From Planctomycetota bacterium (GTDB taxonomy: Bacteria; Planctomycetota; Planctomycetia; Pirellulales; Pirellulaceae), in assembly GCA_024274855.1 (NCBI GenBank), contig JAJSAJ010000323.1, forward strand, positions 1-9,886: a DNA stretch of 9,886 bases. The letters are read 5' to 3'. Position numbers and translations under genes: made by a program. The notes beneath the pieces were generated by a model, which ran no database searches, was not told where the DNA came from, and worked only from the letters and a program-made list of their open reading frames with translations. How positions within the stretch are numbered: position 1 is the first letter of the stretch; each line of letters starts with the position of its first letter. Below are positions 1 through 6,779 of this stretch, piece by piece.

Positions 1-692
1 ACAAAATCGGAGCCGACGGTGTTTATTGGGACGAGCACGAGTACAGCGCCTATCGGTACCACTACGGCAAACCCTGGGACGGCGTGTCGTGTGACGTGGA
101 TCCAAAAGGCATGACGCTTGCACGGCTGAAATCGTCGGTGATCCTGTTGACGGAAAAGTGGCGATTGGCGTTGGCCAAACACATCATTGCCCGGGGCCCC
201 CTTGTCGGCAATGGCGTGCCGTACACGAAGGCCATGGCCGCTTTGAAGTTCCCTTGCTTTGTCGAGACGGGCAGTATCACAAACTGTACTCGAGCGCAAC
301 TGTATTCCCCGATCGCCTTGGGCGATCACTTAACCGAACGCAGTGAACAGGACGCGTACCAAGTGATGCTCGATGCATTGGATTACGGATGCGTTTATCA
401 TTGGTACAATGACATGACCGTAATTCCCACGCATCATACTTTGACACGATATATGTACCCAATCACTCCGATGGAACTGCACGCGGGAATCGTCATCGGC
501 AAGCAGCGGATTGTTACAAAGGTGAGCGGTCTGTTCGGCTGGGGTGATGATTCCGAACATGACGTCCACATATTCGATGAAACGGGCCGTGAAGTGAGAA
601 GCACGAACACACCGATTGTAGACCGTGATGGCCGGATGTTGAGTGAGATTCGGTTGCCGGAAAACTGGTCCGCGGTAATCGTTCGGCAATAA
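1..692 (+). CDS. Glycoside-hydrolase-like TIM-barrel protein, C-terminal part (5' end outside window)
   Basis: The frame is open from the first bases (first full codon at base 3) to TAA at 690-692, giving about 229 visible residues, so the gene starts upstream. A GTG at 84 could start a shorter protein, but the residues before it read as coding: GADGVYWDEHEYS near the window start has the form of a TIM-barrel strand ending in an acidic active-site pair, as in many retaining glycosidases. The middle contains aromatic-rich segments (YHWYND) typical of sugar-binding loops. The last 70 residues, rich in alternating hydrophobic residues, look like a C-terminal beta-sandwich. Family and substrate cannot be named from this fragment. 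It heads a plus-strand run with a membrane miniprotein 15 bases downstream and a secreted hydrolase after that. The carbohydrate role is inferred from the motif and the neighbourhood. Confidence 0.6.
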   Translation, partial: KIGADGVYWDEHEYSAYRYHYGKPWDGVSCDVDPKGMTLARLKSSVILLTEKWRLALAKHIIARGPLVGNGVPYTKAMAALKFPCFVETGSITNCTRAQLYSPIALGDHLTERSEQDAYQVMLDALDYGCVYHWYNDMTVIPTHHTLTRYMYPITPMELHAGIVIGKQRIVTKVSGLFGWGDDSEHDVHIFDETGREVRSTNTPIVDRDGRMLSEIRLPENWSAVIVRQ

Positions 693-695
693 GCC

Positions 696-700
696 GGAGG
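696..700 (+). promoter_or_regulatory. Shine-Dalgarno for the 708 gene
   Basis: GGAGG lies 7 bases before ATG 708, directly after the upstream stop codon. This near-ideal site supports the small membrane protein as a real gene and suggests it is cotranscribed with the gene before it. Confidence 0.7.
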
Positions 701-707
701 CCACAAT

Positions 708-1016
708 ATGCAAGGCTTGCAAAGAATCGTTGTCTTGCTCGCCATCGGAAACATGGTGATCTACATTCCGTATTTCCTTATTCTCGGAATCGCCACGTCG
801 GCGAACGGCATCCAACTCAATCCGATGGCCATAATGCCATGGCACGTTGCCGGCATGTTCCTCAACCTACTGGCCTTGATCGCGACTTTTCAAGACCTCT
901 ATCTGCGCCCGTTTAGCAATCCCAATTCAAAAGTCACATGGTGCCTGCTTATCTTGTGTACGGGTGGTATTGGCTGGATCGTCTACGTCTTCCGGTATGC
1001 GTTGAAACCGCGATAG
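708..1016 (+). CDS. Small three-helix integral membrane protein, unknown function
   Basis: A 102-residue protein with a strong GGAGG ribosome site 7 bases before its ATG. Three hydrophobic segments are visible at about residues 7-29, 41-60 and 76-95, with a polar loop (DLYLRPFSNPNSK) between helices two and three and a basic tail ending KPR. The end pattern, with tryptophan, a glycine pair and an aromatic/arginine motif before KPR, loosely recalls small inner-membrane proteins of the PLDc_N type, but I cannot assign it to that family. It sits 15 bases after the glycosidase-like gene and 36 bases before the secreted hydrolase, so it is probably in the same transcript. No catalytic motif is visible. 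A membrane location is well supported; any role is unknown. Confidence 0.75.
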   Translation: MQGLQRIVVLLAIGNMVIYIPYFLILGIATSANGIQLNPMAIMPWHVAGMFLNLLALIATFQDLYLRPFSNPNSKVTWCLLILCTGGIGWIVYVFRYALKPR

Positions 1017-1052
1017 CCTGTCCGAGAGTCACGCCGTTGGGAATGATTTGTC

Positions 1053-1916
1053 ATGAAGAATATGTATCAGCGTATCAAAGCACTTGGCCACCTGTTAGTG
1101 CTCGTGATCTGGGGCGTGTCGGGCGTTACGTTCGCCGATCCTCCGAGCGGAGCTCGGGATGTTGTGTTCACGGCAGACTGCGATGGCTCTGAACAACGCT
1201 ATGTCGAGTTGCTGCCTCGGGGGTTCGATGCCGCCGAGCCACATGATCTGATGATCGCCCTACACGGACATGGCTCGGATCGCTGGCAATTCGTCCGGGA
1301 TGCTCGCGACGAATGCCGAGTAGCGAGGGATGCCGCAGCCTCGCGCCGAATGATTTTCGTCGCACCCGATTATCGAGCCAAGACGTCCTGGATGGGAAAA
1401 AACGCCGAGAGGGACGTGGTGCAGATAATCGGCCAACTGAACAGGAAGTATTCAGTCCGCAAGGTGCTGCTAGTTGGCGGTTCCATGGGCGCAGCATCGG
1501 CACTCAGTTTCGCCGCGATGCACCCTGAGCTGGTGGATGGTGTCGTGGCAATGAACGGAACGGCCAATCACTTGGAATACGAGAACTTCCAGGAGGCTAT
1601 TCAGCATTCGTTCGGCGGCACCAAGTCCCAAGTCCCTGAGCAATACAAGCGACGCAGTGCCGAGTACTGGCCGGAGCGACTTACCATGCCAATCGGCATT
1701 ACGGCGGGAGGTCGGGATACGTCAGTGCCGCCGGCAAGCGTTTTGCGACTGGCCAACGTACTCACCAAAATCGGCCGGCACGTCCTGGTGGTTCTTCGCG
1801 AAGAGGGCGGGCACAGTACGAACTATGAAGATGGAAAACAAGTACTCGACTTCGTCATCCAGCACATGAGTGCGTTGCACACGAAGGACAGATCCGGAGA
1901 AAATCGTGCCAAGTAA
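1053..1916 (+). CDS. Secreted alpha/beta hydrolase, esterase-like (PHB-depolymerase/feruloyl-esterase type)
   Basis: A 287-residue protein with a signal peptide: basic start (MKNMYQRIK), hydrophobic core at about 11-26 and likely cleavage after VTFA (28), so it acts outside the cytoplasm. An alpha/beta-hydrolase fold is visible. The oxyanion-hole region is ALHGHGSD (69-76). The nucleophile elbow GGSMG (142-146) places Ser144 after a beta strand. The acid is probably Asp222 in AGGRDTSVP and the base His254 in EEGGHS. This order and spacing match the one-domain esterase group that includes PHB-depolymerase-like and feruloyl/acetylxylan esterases, so removal of acyl or aryl esters from polysaccharide is plausible. 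A dipeptidyl-peptidase-like or other ester substrate cannot be excluded. ATG 1053 was chosen because it gives a complete signal peptide; the ribosome site before it is weak (GGGA). It follows a glycosidase-like gene, fitting polymer breakdown. Confidence 0.82.
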   Translation: MKNMYQRIKALGHLLVLVIWGVSGVTFADPPSGARDVVFTADCDGSEQRYVELLPRGFDAAEPHDLMIALHGHGSDRWQFVRDARDECRVARDAAASRRMIFVAPDYRAKTSWMGKNAERDVVQIIGQLNRKYSVRKVLLVGGSMGAASALSFAAMHPELVDGVVAMNGTANHLEYENFQEAIQHSFGGTKSQVPEQYKRRSAEYWPERLTMPIGITAGGRDTSVPPASVLRLANVLTKIGRHVLVVLREEGGHSTNYEDGKQVLDFVIQHMSALHTKDRSGENRAK

Positions 1917-1952
1917 TCGAGATTTGCTCACCACCGATCGAGCGGTGTCCAT

Positions 1953-1957
1953 GGAGG
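1953..1957 (+). promoter_or_regulatory. Shine-Dalgarno for the MoaD/ThiS-like gene
   Basis: GGAGG lies 10 bases before ATG 1968 in the 51-base gap after the hydrolase gene. It fixes the start of the 77-residue carrier. An ATG at 1951 overlaps the site but is in another frame. Confidence 0.65.
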
Positions 1958-1967
1958 AGTCCTCGCG

Positions 1968-2201
1968 ATGCCGGAAGTAACTCTCCAGCTCTATGCGGGC
2001 TTCCGAAAGTACGTTGATGGTGAATCGTTAATCCACGTTGCGATCGAGCCGAACGAGACCATCGAGCAGATGATCGCCCAGTTCGGCGTACCGGTCCAGG
2101 AAGTGCGTATTGTCTTTTGCAATAATCGACTTGTTGATCTGGCACACAGACTGAGCGGCGGCGAGACGATCGGCATATTTCCGGCCATTGGCGGCGGTTG
2201 A
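1968..2201 (+). CDS. MoaD/ThiS-family ubiquitin-like sulfur-carrier protein
   Basis: A 77-residue protein of the size and pattern of MoaD/ThiS. It has an N-terminal beta hairpin (VTLQLYAGFRKY), a central helix beginning at TIEQMIAQFGV (31-41), the strand VRIVFCNN, and the C-terminus GGETIGIFPAIGGG, where the exposed diglycine (Gly76-Gly77) is the residue adenylated and thiocarboxylated in this family. Known carriers donate sulfur to molybdopterin (MoaD) or to thiamin thiazole (ThiS). Because an AOR-family pterin enzyme ends 79 bases away on the opposite strand, a role in making its dithiolene cofactor is the best guess; AOR loci in other bacteria often carry a MoaD-like gene. No MoeB/ThiF adenylating enzyme and no MoaE are in the window, so partners must be encoded elsewhere. 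ThiS or another sulfur-transfer role remains possible. Confidence 0.85.
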   Translation: MPEVTLQLYAGFRKYVDGESLIHVAIEPNETIEQMIAQFGVPVQEVRIVFCNNRLVDLAHRLSGGETIGIFPAIGGG

Positions 2202-2279
2202 GTTCGCCGTCTGTTAAGCTGGCTGAAAGACTGCATCCATCTAGGCAATTCACCCGGCGAGCACCGACCGACCGGATTC

Positions 2280-4016
2280 CTACTCGTCGAAGGTAAAGAC
2301 GGTGTCCAGTTGCTCATCCGGCACGTCAAACGTTGCGTTATGCGGTGGCAACTGCTCCGTCGAGAAGAAATCGGGCAGGCGATCATCAGCCTCCGTGAAC
2401 CCAGCACGGCGATTGAAGTCCAATTCGACATTTAGAATCGACTTGCCGAGCCCCATCAGGTCCTCCGATGTGAAGGGGCGTCCCTGACATGCACCGATCA
2501 TATTGCAAAGGCCGTCGAATGCTCTGCTGTCATCCAGTACGGCAAAGGCAATAAAGAGGCATTCGCCCGCCGCGTCGATGGCAGCGGTTGATACTTGCAA
2601 GTTTCGACTCAACGCAACCTGTCCCTCTGGTGACAGCGGGTCGACGTGCCCCCCAACGCCCAGGACATTGGGTGCAATCGTATATCCGGCCGTATGGTCC
2701 GCGCCTTGCGGTGTGGTGGCGTACGTCACGCCGATTCCTTTGATCGCGCGTGGATCATAAGCCGGCATCGCTTGCCCCTTAACCGTTGGAATTCGGCGGA
2801 CACCGTAGGCCTTTCCGAGCACATCCGCGCCGGAAGCGACCAACCGGCCGAGCGGTGTGCCTTGTCCAACTTGTTCAAGCAGATCGATTGCGCCCGTGGC
2901 ATCTCCGAACGGTAGGACACCGGCCTCCATGGCAACCGCAATGGTCGCACCCGTTTCGATCGTATCGAGTCCCAAGTCATCGTCCAGACGATCCATCTCG
3001 GCGATCGCATCCAGGTCATCGATTCCACAATTGGCACCGTGAGCCCACACGGTTTCGTACTCAGGCCCTTTGGTCAGATAGGCCCCATGTTGGTCCATGT
3101 AGATACGCGAGCATTTGATGGTACAGCCACGATGGCACGCGTGTGCGATCACCCCATCCCGTTCGACAATCACATCATGCTGGCGTTCGCCGCTGATCGC
3201 TTCGACACCTTCGAATTGTCCCTGGCTGAAGTTCCGCGTTGGATAGGCACCCGCCTGATTAATCACATTGGCCAGCGCGTTGGTGCCGTAGGTGGGCAAC
3301 GTCTCGCCGGTAAGCGGATGTTCATCCAGTGCCGCCGCGAATTCCCTTACCGCCTGCGAGAATGCCTGCCGGTCGGCCGGTTCGACACGTTTGCCTCCTG
3401 TCGGATCGACGACGATCACCTTAACGCCCTTGGATCCCATCACGGCGCCCAGTCCGCCGCGACCACAGTGGCGAGTCGGCCGACGCTCCATGTCGGTCAC
3501 CGCGATGCTGGCCGCCGCGCACCGCATCTCGCCCGCCTGGCCGATGCTGATGCATGCAACTTTGTCGCCAAACCGTTCGTGTTGCCGAGCGACCGTTGCA
3601 TAGTTGCCCAGCCCCGCCAAATCGTCCACCTCTTGAATCTCGACACCACGCTCGGAAACCACCAACCGATACCATGTGGATGCACCAGGTTGGCCTTCGA
3701 TCACCAACGCATTAATTCCCAACGCGGCAAGTGCCAGCGCGGCCATACCACCCGAATTGGACTCCTTGATGGTCCCGGTCAGCGGGCTCTTCGCACCGGC
3801 CGAAAGGCGTCCGGCACACGGCGCACCGGTCCCCGTCAAAATGCCGGGCGCGAAAACCAGCTTATTCGCTTCCGAAAGCGGGTGGCACGCTGCCGGGACT
3901 TCGTCGGCAACGAGAGTACTGGTTAATCCCCGCCCGCCAAGTCGCTGGTACTTCCCATCCGGTTGCTCGGCCCGAACGGACAGATCCGACATATTGATTC
4001 GATAAATGATGGCCAT
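2280..4016 (-). CDS. Aldehyde:ferredoxin oxidoreductase (AOR) family, W/Mo-pterin enzyme
   Basis: From ATG 4016 this is 578 residues, slightly short of the usual 600-700. Family marks in order: GGRGLTSTLV at about 27-36; the pterin-binding block RHCGRGGLGAVMGSK at 182-196; cysteines 294, 298 and 302, with Cys504 expected to complete the 4Fe-4S cluster; DDLGLD (346-351), matching the family DxxGL(D/C) pterin motif; and GIGVTYATTPQGADHT from 427. AOR enzymes oxidise aldehydes to carboxylates with ferredoxin as electron acceptor and bind a bis-pterin tungsten or molybdenum centre in the cytoplasm; no export signal is seen. The first cluster spacing is CX3CX3C rather than the classical CX2CX3C, and the second DxxGLC motif reads AFDGLC (499-504). 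ATG 4016 is preferred over TTG 4037 because GGAG precedes it by 10 bases and the N-terminus MAIIYRINMSD aligns with family starts. It follows the glycosidase-like gene by 7 bases. The substrate is unknown; no ferredoxin-like subunit is adjacent. Confidence 0.92.
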   Translation of the reverse strand: MAIIYRINMSDLSVRAEQPDGKYQRLGGRGLTSTLVADEVPAACHPLSEANKLVFAPGILTGTGAPCAGRLSAGAKSPLTGTIKESNSGGMAALALAALGINALVIEGQPGASTWYRLVVSERGVEIQEVDDLAGLGNYATVARQHERFGDKVACISIGQAGEMRCAAASIAVTDMERRPTRHCGRGGLGAVMGSKGVKVIVVDPTGGKRVEPADRQAFSQAVREFAAALDEHPLTGETLPTYGTNALANVINQAGAYPTRNFSQGQFEGVEAISGERQHDVIVERDGVIAHACHRGCTIKCSRIYMDQHGAYLTKGPEYETVWAHGANCGIDDLDAIAEMDRLDDDLGLDTIETGATIAVAMEAGVLPFGDATGAIDLLEQVGQGTPLGRLVASGADVLGKAYGVRRIPTVKGQAMPAYDPRAIKGIGVTYATTPQGADHTAGYTIAPNVLGVGGHVDPLSPEGQVALSRNLQVSTAAIDAAGECLFIAFAVLDDSRAFDGLCNMIGACQGRPFTSEDLMGLGKSILNVELDFNRRAGFTEADDRLPDFFSTEQLPPHNATFDVPDEQLDTVFTFDE

Positions 4017-4023
4017 CGGCTTA

Positions 4024-6333
4024 TCACTCCAATTCAATAGCGATCCCCTGGTACTTGTCGATTCGGGGCAGTGTCACGTAAAGCACTCCCTTCTCGACGC
4101 GATGCGAGTAGTCCATGCTAACAAACAGTCCGACATGGGTCACACGCTTTCCACGTGGAATCTTGTATCTTAGTACGACGTTTTCAATCGGCGGAATGTA
4201 GTAGGCATTCTGCCTCGGGCTTTCATACTTACATCCGGTCCAGTTGATCATATGCAGCACGCGGCGGTTGCCTCGCCGCATCATATTGACAACCAAAGTG
4301 GCCGGACCATCCACCTCGTAAGGTACGCCATTCGGGCTGACATGGGAAACAACGTCACGCAAAAACTCCGCGAATTGTCGGATACGGGACTGACGATACA
4401 TCGCGTCCAACGCGGCCGGAATGTAGGCGACAGTCCCCTTGCCGTATCGGGACACAACCAGTCCTGGACAAAGTGGCGCCGAGTCGGTACCCATGACAAT
4501 GTCGGCCGCAACGGTGCCACCCGCAGTCACCGCAATGGGTTCGTAAACCGCACCTGGAATCAAATCGCGCGCCAACGGACCATGAAGGACGTTCTGTTTT
4601 GGCCGAGCTTTCAAATACAGGTCCCACCCACTTCCCATGGCCAAAGTAGCTGCCATTTTGTCCCGCAGCTCGCTATCTGGTTTGATCGACCGCACGTTTG
4701 CCAGCGTTCCGAGTGCAAAATCGGCCCGCCGTTTTCCAGTCGAATCATAAAGGGACGTTGCATACGTCAAGACCAATCCGCCGCCGGCGGCGACAAACTG
4801 CTTGATACCTTCTAGCTGCGAGGCTGAAAGATAGCAAATATCCGGAAGATAAAGCACTTGGTAACGGCTCAGCAATTCCGGTTTGGCCAGGTCCTCTTTC
4901 AGCAATGATGTCACTTGAACATGTTGATCCAGGCAGGCGGCAAATGCGCCGGTCGTACAAAGTCGGGCATTGGTATCCCATAGCGATTTGTGGGCATGTC
5001 CCGGAGGATCTTCGTCATTCCATACGACAGCACAGAAAGGCTCCGGCCGAAAACCCTTGACCCACTCGGCATTTCGAGCGAATGTGCCGAACGCTTCTCG
5101 CACAGGACCACGCGCGGCCGGGTAATCGACGAAAACGTACGAATGATACAAAGTTGGCGATCCACCGAAGGCAATCGTCGCGTAAATATGCTGCTGTTGT
5201 CCATACTCGTAAACCGGAATTCTCGGATAGCCGTGATAAGCATCCGAATAGGGCCAGACGGCCAGACCGTGCGACACGGCTAGACTGGTCCCTTCAGCCC
5301 GCTGCAACATACTGTTGGACATTTCGTAGAGGAACGCGTCGCTTTCCTCGACGATCCGTGGGTGCGTAAACGACGTGTTTCGGATATGACGTGCGTGGTT
5401 CAGGTTGAAAATCAGCGGAATGTTCTTGTGTGCTCGGATCCGCCGCTTGGTCTCGCGAAAGACGGCCAACAGTTCTTCCAAATACCAATCGTGATACCGC
5501 TCGATCGTTTTCCATTCCGCATCCGTGTATTGCCGTGAATTCTGGCGATACGGCAAGTCCAAGCCGGTTGCCTTCTTGAACCCGGTCACACAACCCTCGC
5601 AATAACAGACCTTGGGGTGTTGAAAACGATAGAAGATCTTCCATGCATCGAAGTAAATGCCATCGATATCATACTGCGTTACAAGCTTTTCGATCAGATC
5701 GTAGAAAGCCTGACGATAGCCGGTGTTCCAGCAAAATGCCGAGCGTTGTGAGCCGAGGTCCCACCATACTCGAATCTTGCCGTGGGGAGAGCCCCGATAG
5801 GCCCAATCCGGATTGACAATCTCTGCCGCCACTCCGCCACCCGTGCGGACATACGGGACAATCCGGATCCCTCGTGGTTTACAGGCTGCGATGCACTCGG
5901 CCAAGATGTCTCGGCCACCTAAGTCATGTGCGGTCGCAAACTGAGTACCCGGAATCAGCCAATAGTTTCCCGACGTAGCGACTCGAAGTGTATTGGCGTG
6001 CATGTCGGCCATGGTCTCGGCCAGTTTAGTCGCATCAAGCTCGATCTTCGGAGCCAAGGGATACGCGTAAGCGTCCAGAATGAAGATTCGAGCGTGTCGT
6101 AACCACTCGAACTCGTTTGCCGCACGAGGCTCCGCCGCGGCAGCCCGAGGCACTGAACTCAATACGACGACGGCAAGCCAGAACGCTAGCCGGTGACTCC
6201 ACAACATCGGAGAGCGTCGGAACATATCACGACATGTCACGAAACTGCAGGTGACAAGTTCGAGCCGCTGGCATGTCTTCCCGCCCTGCCGGGCCTGTGG
6301 CAGGTTGTCAACCAGATTCTCCAAGTAGTTCAT
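4024..6333 (-). CDS. Exported TIM-barrel glycoside-hydrolase-like protein with beta-galactosidase-type middle domain
   Basis: About 769 residues from ATG 6333. A hydrophobic export segment (LAFWLAVVVL, ending SVPRAAAA) lies at about 49-67. The following domain is a TIM barrel: IFILDAYAYPL opens it, RIVPYVRTGGG and GIYFDAWKIFYRF (from about 225, with Asp229) are barrel strands, and Asp229 is a likely catalytic or substrate-binding acid. A cysteine cluster CYCEGC (243-248) just after it resembles one seen in uncharacterised glycosidase-like families of the GHL6 type. Residues of about 458-545 (DQHVQVTSLL, YQVLYLPDICYLS, FVAAGGGLVLTY) match the flavodoxin-like middle domain found in GH42 beta-galactosidases. 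A beta-rich C-terminus follows. Substrate unknown; an exported polysaccharide-acting enzyme is inferred. The start is uncertain: ATG 6333 has a good ribosome site but gives a long N-region; ATG 6225 or 6207 would give a normal signal peptide; an upstream GTG at 6354 is also in frame. Confidence 0.8.
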   Translation of the reverse strand: MNYLENLVDNLPQARQGGKTCQRLELVTCSFVTCRDMFRRSPMLWSHRLAFWLAVVVLSSVPRAAAAEPRAANEFEWLRHARIFILDAYAYPLAPKIELDATKLAETMADMHANTLRVATSGNYWLIPGTQFATAHDLGGRDILAECIAACKPRGIRIVPYVRTGGGVAAEIVNPDWAYRGSPHGKIRVWWDLGSQRSAFCWNTGYRQAFYDLIEKLVTQYDIDGIYFDAWKIFYRFQHPKVCYCEGCVTGFKKATGLDLPYRQNSRQYTDAEWKTIERYHDWYLEELLAVFRETKRRIRAHKNIPLIFNLNHARHIRNTSFTHPRIVEESDAFLYEMSNSMLQRAEGTSLAVSHGLAVWPYSDAYHGYPRIPVYEYGQQQHIYATIAFGGSPTLYHSYVFVDYPAARGPVREAFGTFARNAEWVKGFRPEPFCAVVWNDEDPPGHAHKSLWDTNARLCTTGAFAACLDQHVQVTSLLKEDLAKPELLSRYQVLYLPDICYLSASQLEGIKQFVAAGGGLVLTYATSLYDSTGKRRADFALGTLANVRSIKPDSELRDKMAATLAMGSGWDLYLKARPKQNVLHGPLARDLIPGAVYEPIAVTAGGTVAADIVMGTDSAPLCPGLVVSRYGKGTVAYIPAALDAMYRQSRIRQFAEFLRDVVSHVSPNGVPYEVDGPATLVVNMMRRGNRRVLHMINWTGCKYESPRQNAYYIPPIENVVLRYKIPRGKRVTHVGLFVSMDYSHRVEKGVLYVTLPRIDKYQGIAIELE
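4027..4030 (-). promoter_or_regulatory. Shine-Dalgarno for the AOR gene
   Basis: On the minus strand GGAG is followed, after a 10-base spacer that contains the stop codon of the upstream gene, by ATG 4016. The site lies inside the last codons of the glycosidase-like gene. This decides the AOR start and implies translation coupled to the upstream gene. Confidence 0.6.
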
Positions 6334-6340
6334 TGGAACT

Positions 6341-6344
6341 CTCC
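6341..6344 (-). promoter_or_regulatory. Shine-Dalgarno for ATG 6333
   Basis: On the minus strand GGAG stands 7 bases before ATG 6333. Neither internal ATG (6225, 6207) has a comparable site, which favours the long N-terminus of the glycosidase-like protein even though the signal segment then begins near residue 49. Confidence 0.5.
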
Positions 6345-6461
6345 GGACTGTCACTTTATTGCCCTAGGTTCTTTTCGGATCTACCGTACGAGGTGATCGC
6401 TAACACGTGCGGCGTAAAGACGGTCGCGGCATGGTAGGGATATACGGCGGTTGACACGCGG

Positions 6462-6480
6462 GTTGGCCGTACATGCCAAC
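6462..6480. repeat. Perfect inverted repeat GTTGGC-N7-GCCAAC
   Basis: Two 6-base arms, GTTGGC (6462-6467) and GCCAAC (6475-6480), flank a 7-base loop. There is no T-tract on either side, so it is unlikely to be a terminator. Its position, about 130 bases upstream of the glycosidase-like start on the minus strand, would suit an operator or a 5' leader hairpin. A chance match of this length is possible. Confidence 0.3.
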
Positions 6481-6581
6481 ATGGTATCATGGGTTTGACG
6501 GCCCGTTCGGTGTAGAGACCATCATGCACGGTATGCAGCACCTTGCGTGCTTGACGCACTAAAACCGTCCAGTGCCGATGT

Positions 6582-6776
6582 TCAAAGCTCGAATCCTTCC
6601 GGTGCTTTCTGATTCCGGCCCATCCAGAATGGAGTGACGGCGAACCAGATGATCGTCGCAATCATCATGGCATATTTACACGATTCCAATTCAATCCTCC
6701 CGAGGAAGTACAGGATCGAAGGCAGAATCGTGCCGAGCAGCGCGAGTGCGGAAATGGTTTGAAGAATGTGTCGCAT
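6582..6776 (-). CDS. Two-helix membrane miniprotein downstream of the NCS1 permease
   Basis: A 64-residue protein with two hydrophobic segments at about 6-25 and 34-52, separated by a short charged loop (GRIELESCKY), and a polar tail ending PEGFEL. Its ATG starts 3 bases after the TGA of the permease gene, with no strong ribosome site of its own, so it is probably translated by coupling to the permease. It ends the three-gene rhaA operon. Size, topology and position suggest an accessory or stabilising subunit of the permease, but I recognise no family and that role is inference. As a tiny gene without homology in hand, its reality rests on the tight spacing and the clean membrane pattern. Confidence 0.65.
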   Translation of the reverse strand: MRHILQTISALALLGTILPSILYFLGRIELESCKYAMMIATIIWFAVTPFWMGRNQKAPEGFEL

Positions 6777-6779
6777 GGT

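Larger units (their letters stand above)
6334..6581. other. Intergenic stretch between the two minus-strand operons
   Basis: About 250 bases with no convincing gene. The minus-strand reading open from 6661 to 6356 overlaps the miniprotein in another frame and is low in recognisable protein pattern (rich in H, R, S and T), so I leave it out. The stretch should hold the end of the rhaA operon transcript and the promoter of the glycosidase-AOR pair. It contains a perfect inverted repeat at 6462-6480 and a small one, TGCGT-N5-ACGCA, at 6544-6558. Neither is followed by a T-run on the minus strand, so no intrinsic terminator is evident. A TATATC at 6437-6442 on the minus strand could be a -10 box but has no good -35. 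Confidence 0.4.

Noticed and set aside
330..845. 171-residue minus-strand frame opposite the first two genes
   Set aside because: It crosses the boundary of two plus-strand genes that have good ribosome-site and membrane or motif evidence; it has no recognisable pattern itself.
2202..2279. Bidirectional terminator between the carrier and AOR genes
   Set aside because: I looked for a GC-rich hairpin with T-runs in the 78-base gap and found no convincing stem.
3039..3926. 295-residue plus-strand frame opposite the AOR gene
   Set aside because: It lies wholly antisense to a clear AOR-family gene and is rich in R, H, P and G as expected of a shadow of a GC-rich gene.
4017..4037. TTG start adding 7 residues to the AOR
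   Set aside because: It would overlap the upstream gene and lacks a well-placed ribosome site, while ATG 4016 has one and fits the family N-terminus.
6451..6490. Plus-strand promoter from TTGACA (6451) and TATCAT (6485)
   Set aside because: The 28-base spacing is far too long and no plus-strand gene follows.
6544..6558. TGCGT-N5-ACGCA as terminator of the rhaA operon
   Set aside because: The stem is only 5 bases and no T-run follows it on the minus strand.
6356..6661. 101-residue minus-strand frame overlapping the miniprotein
   Set aside because: It overlaps the miniprotein in another frame, has composition unlike a folded protein, and has no coupling to a neighbour.
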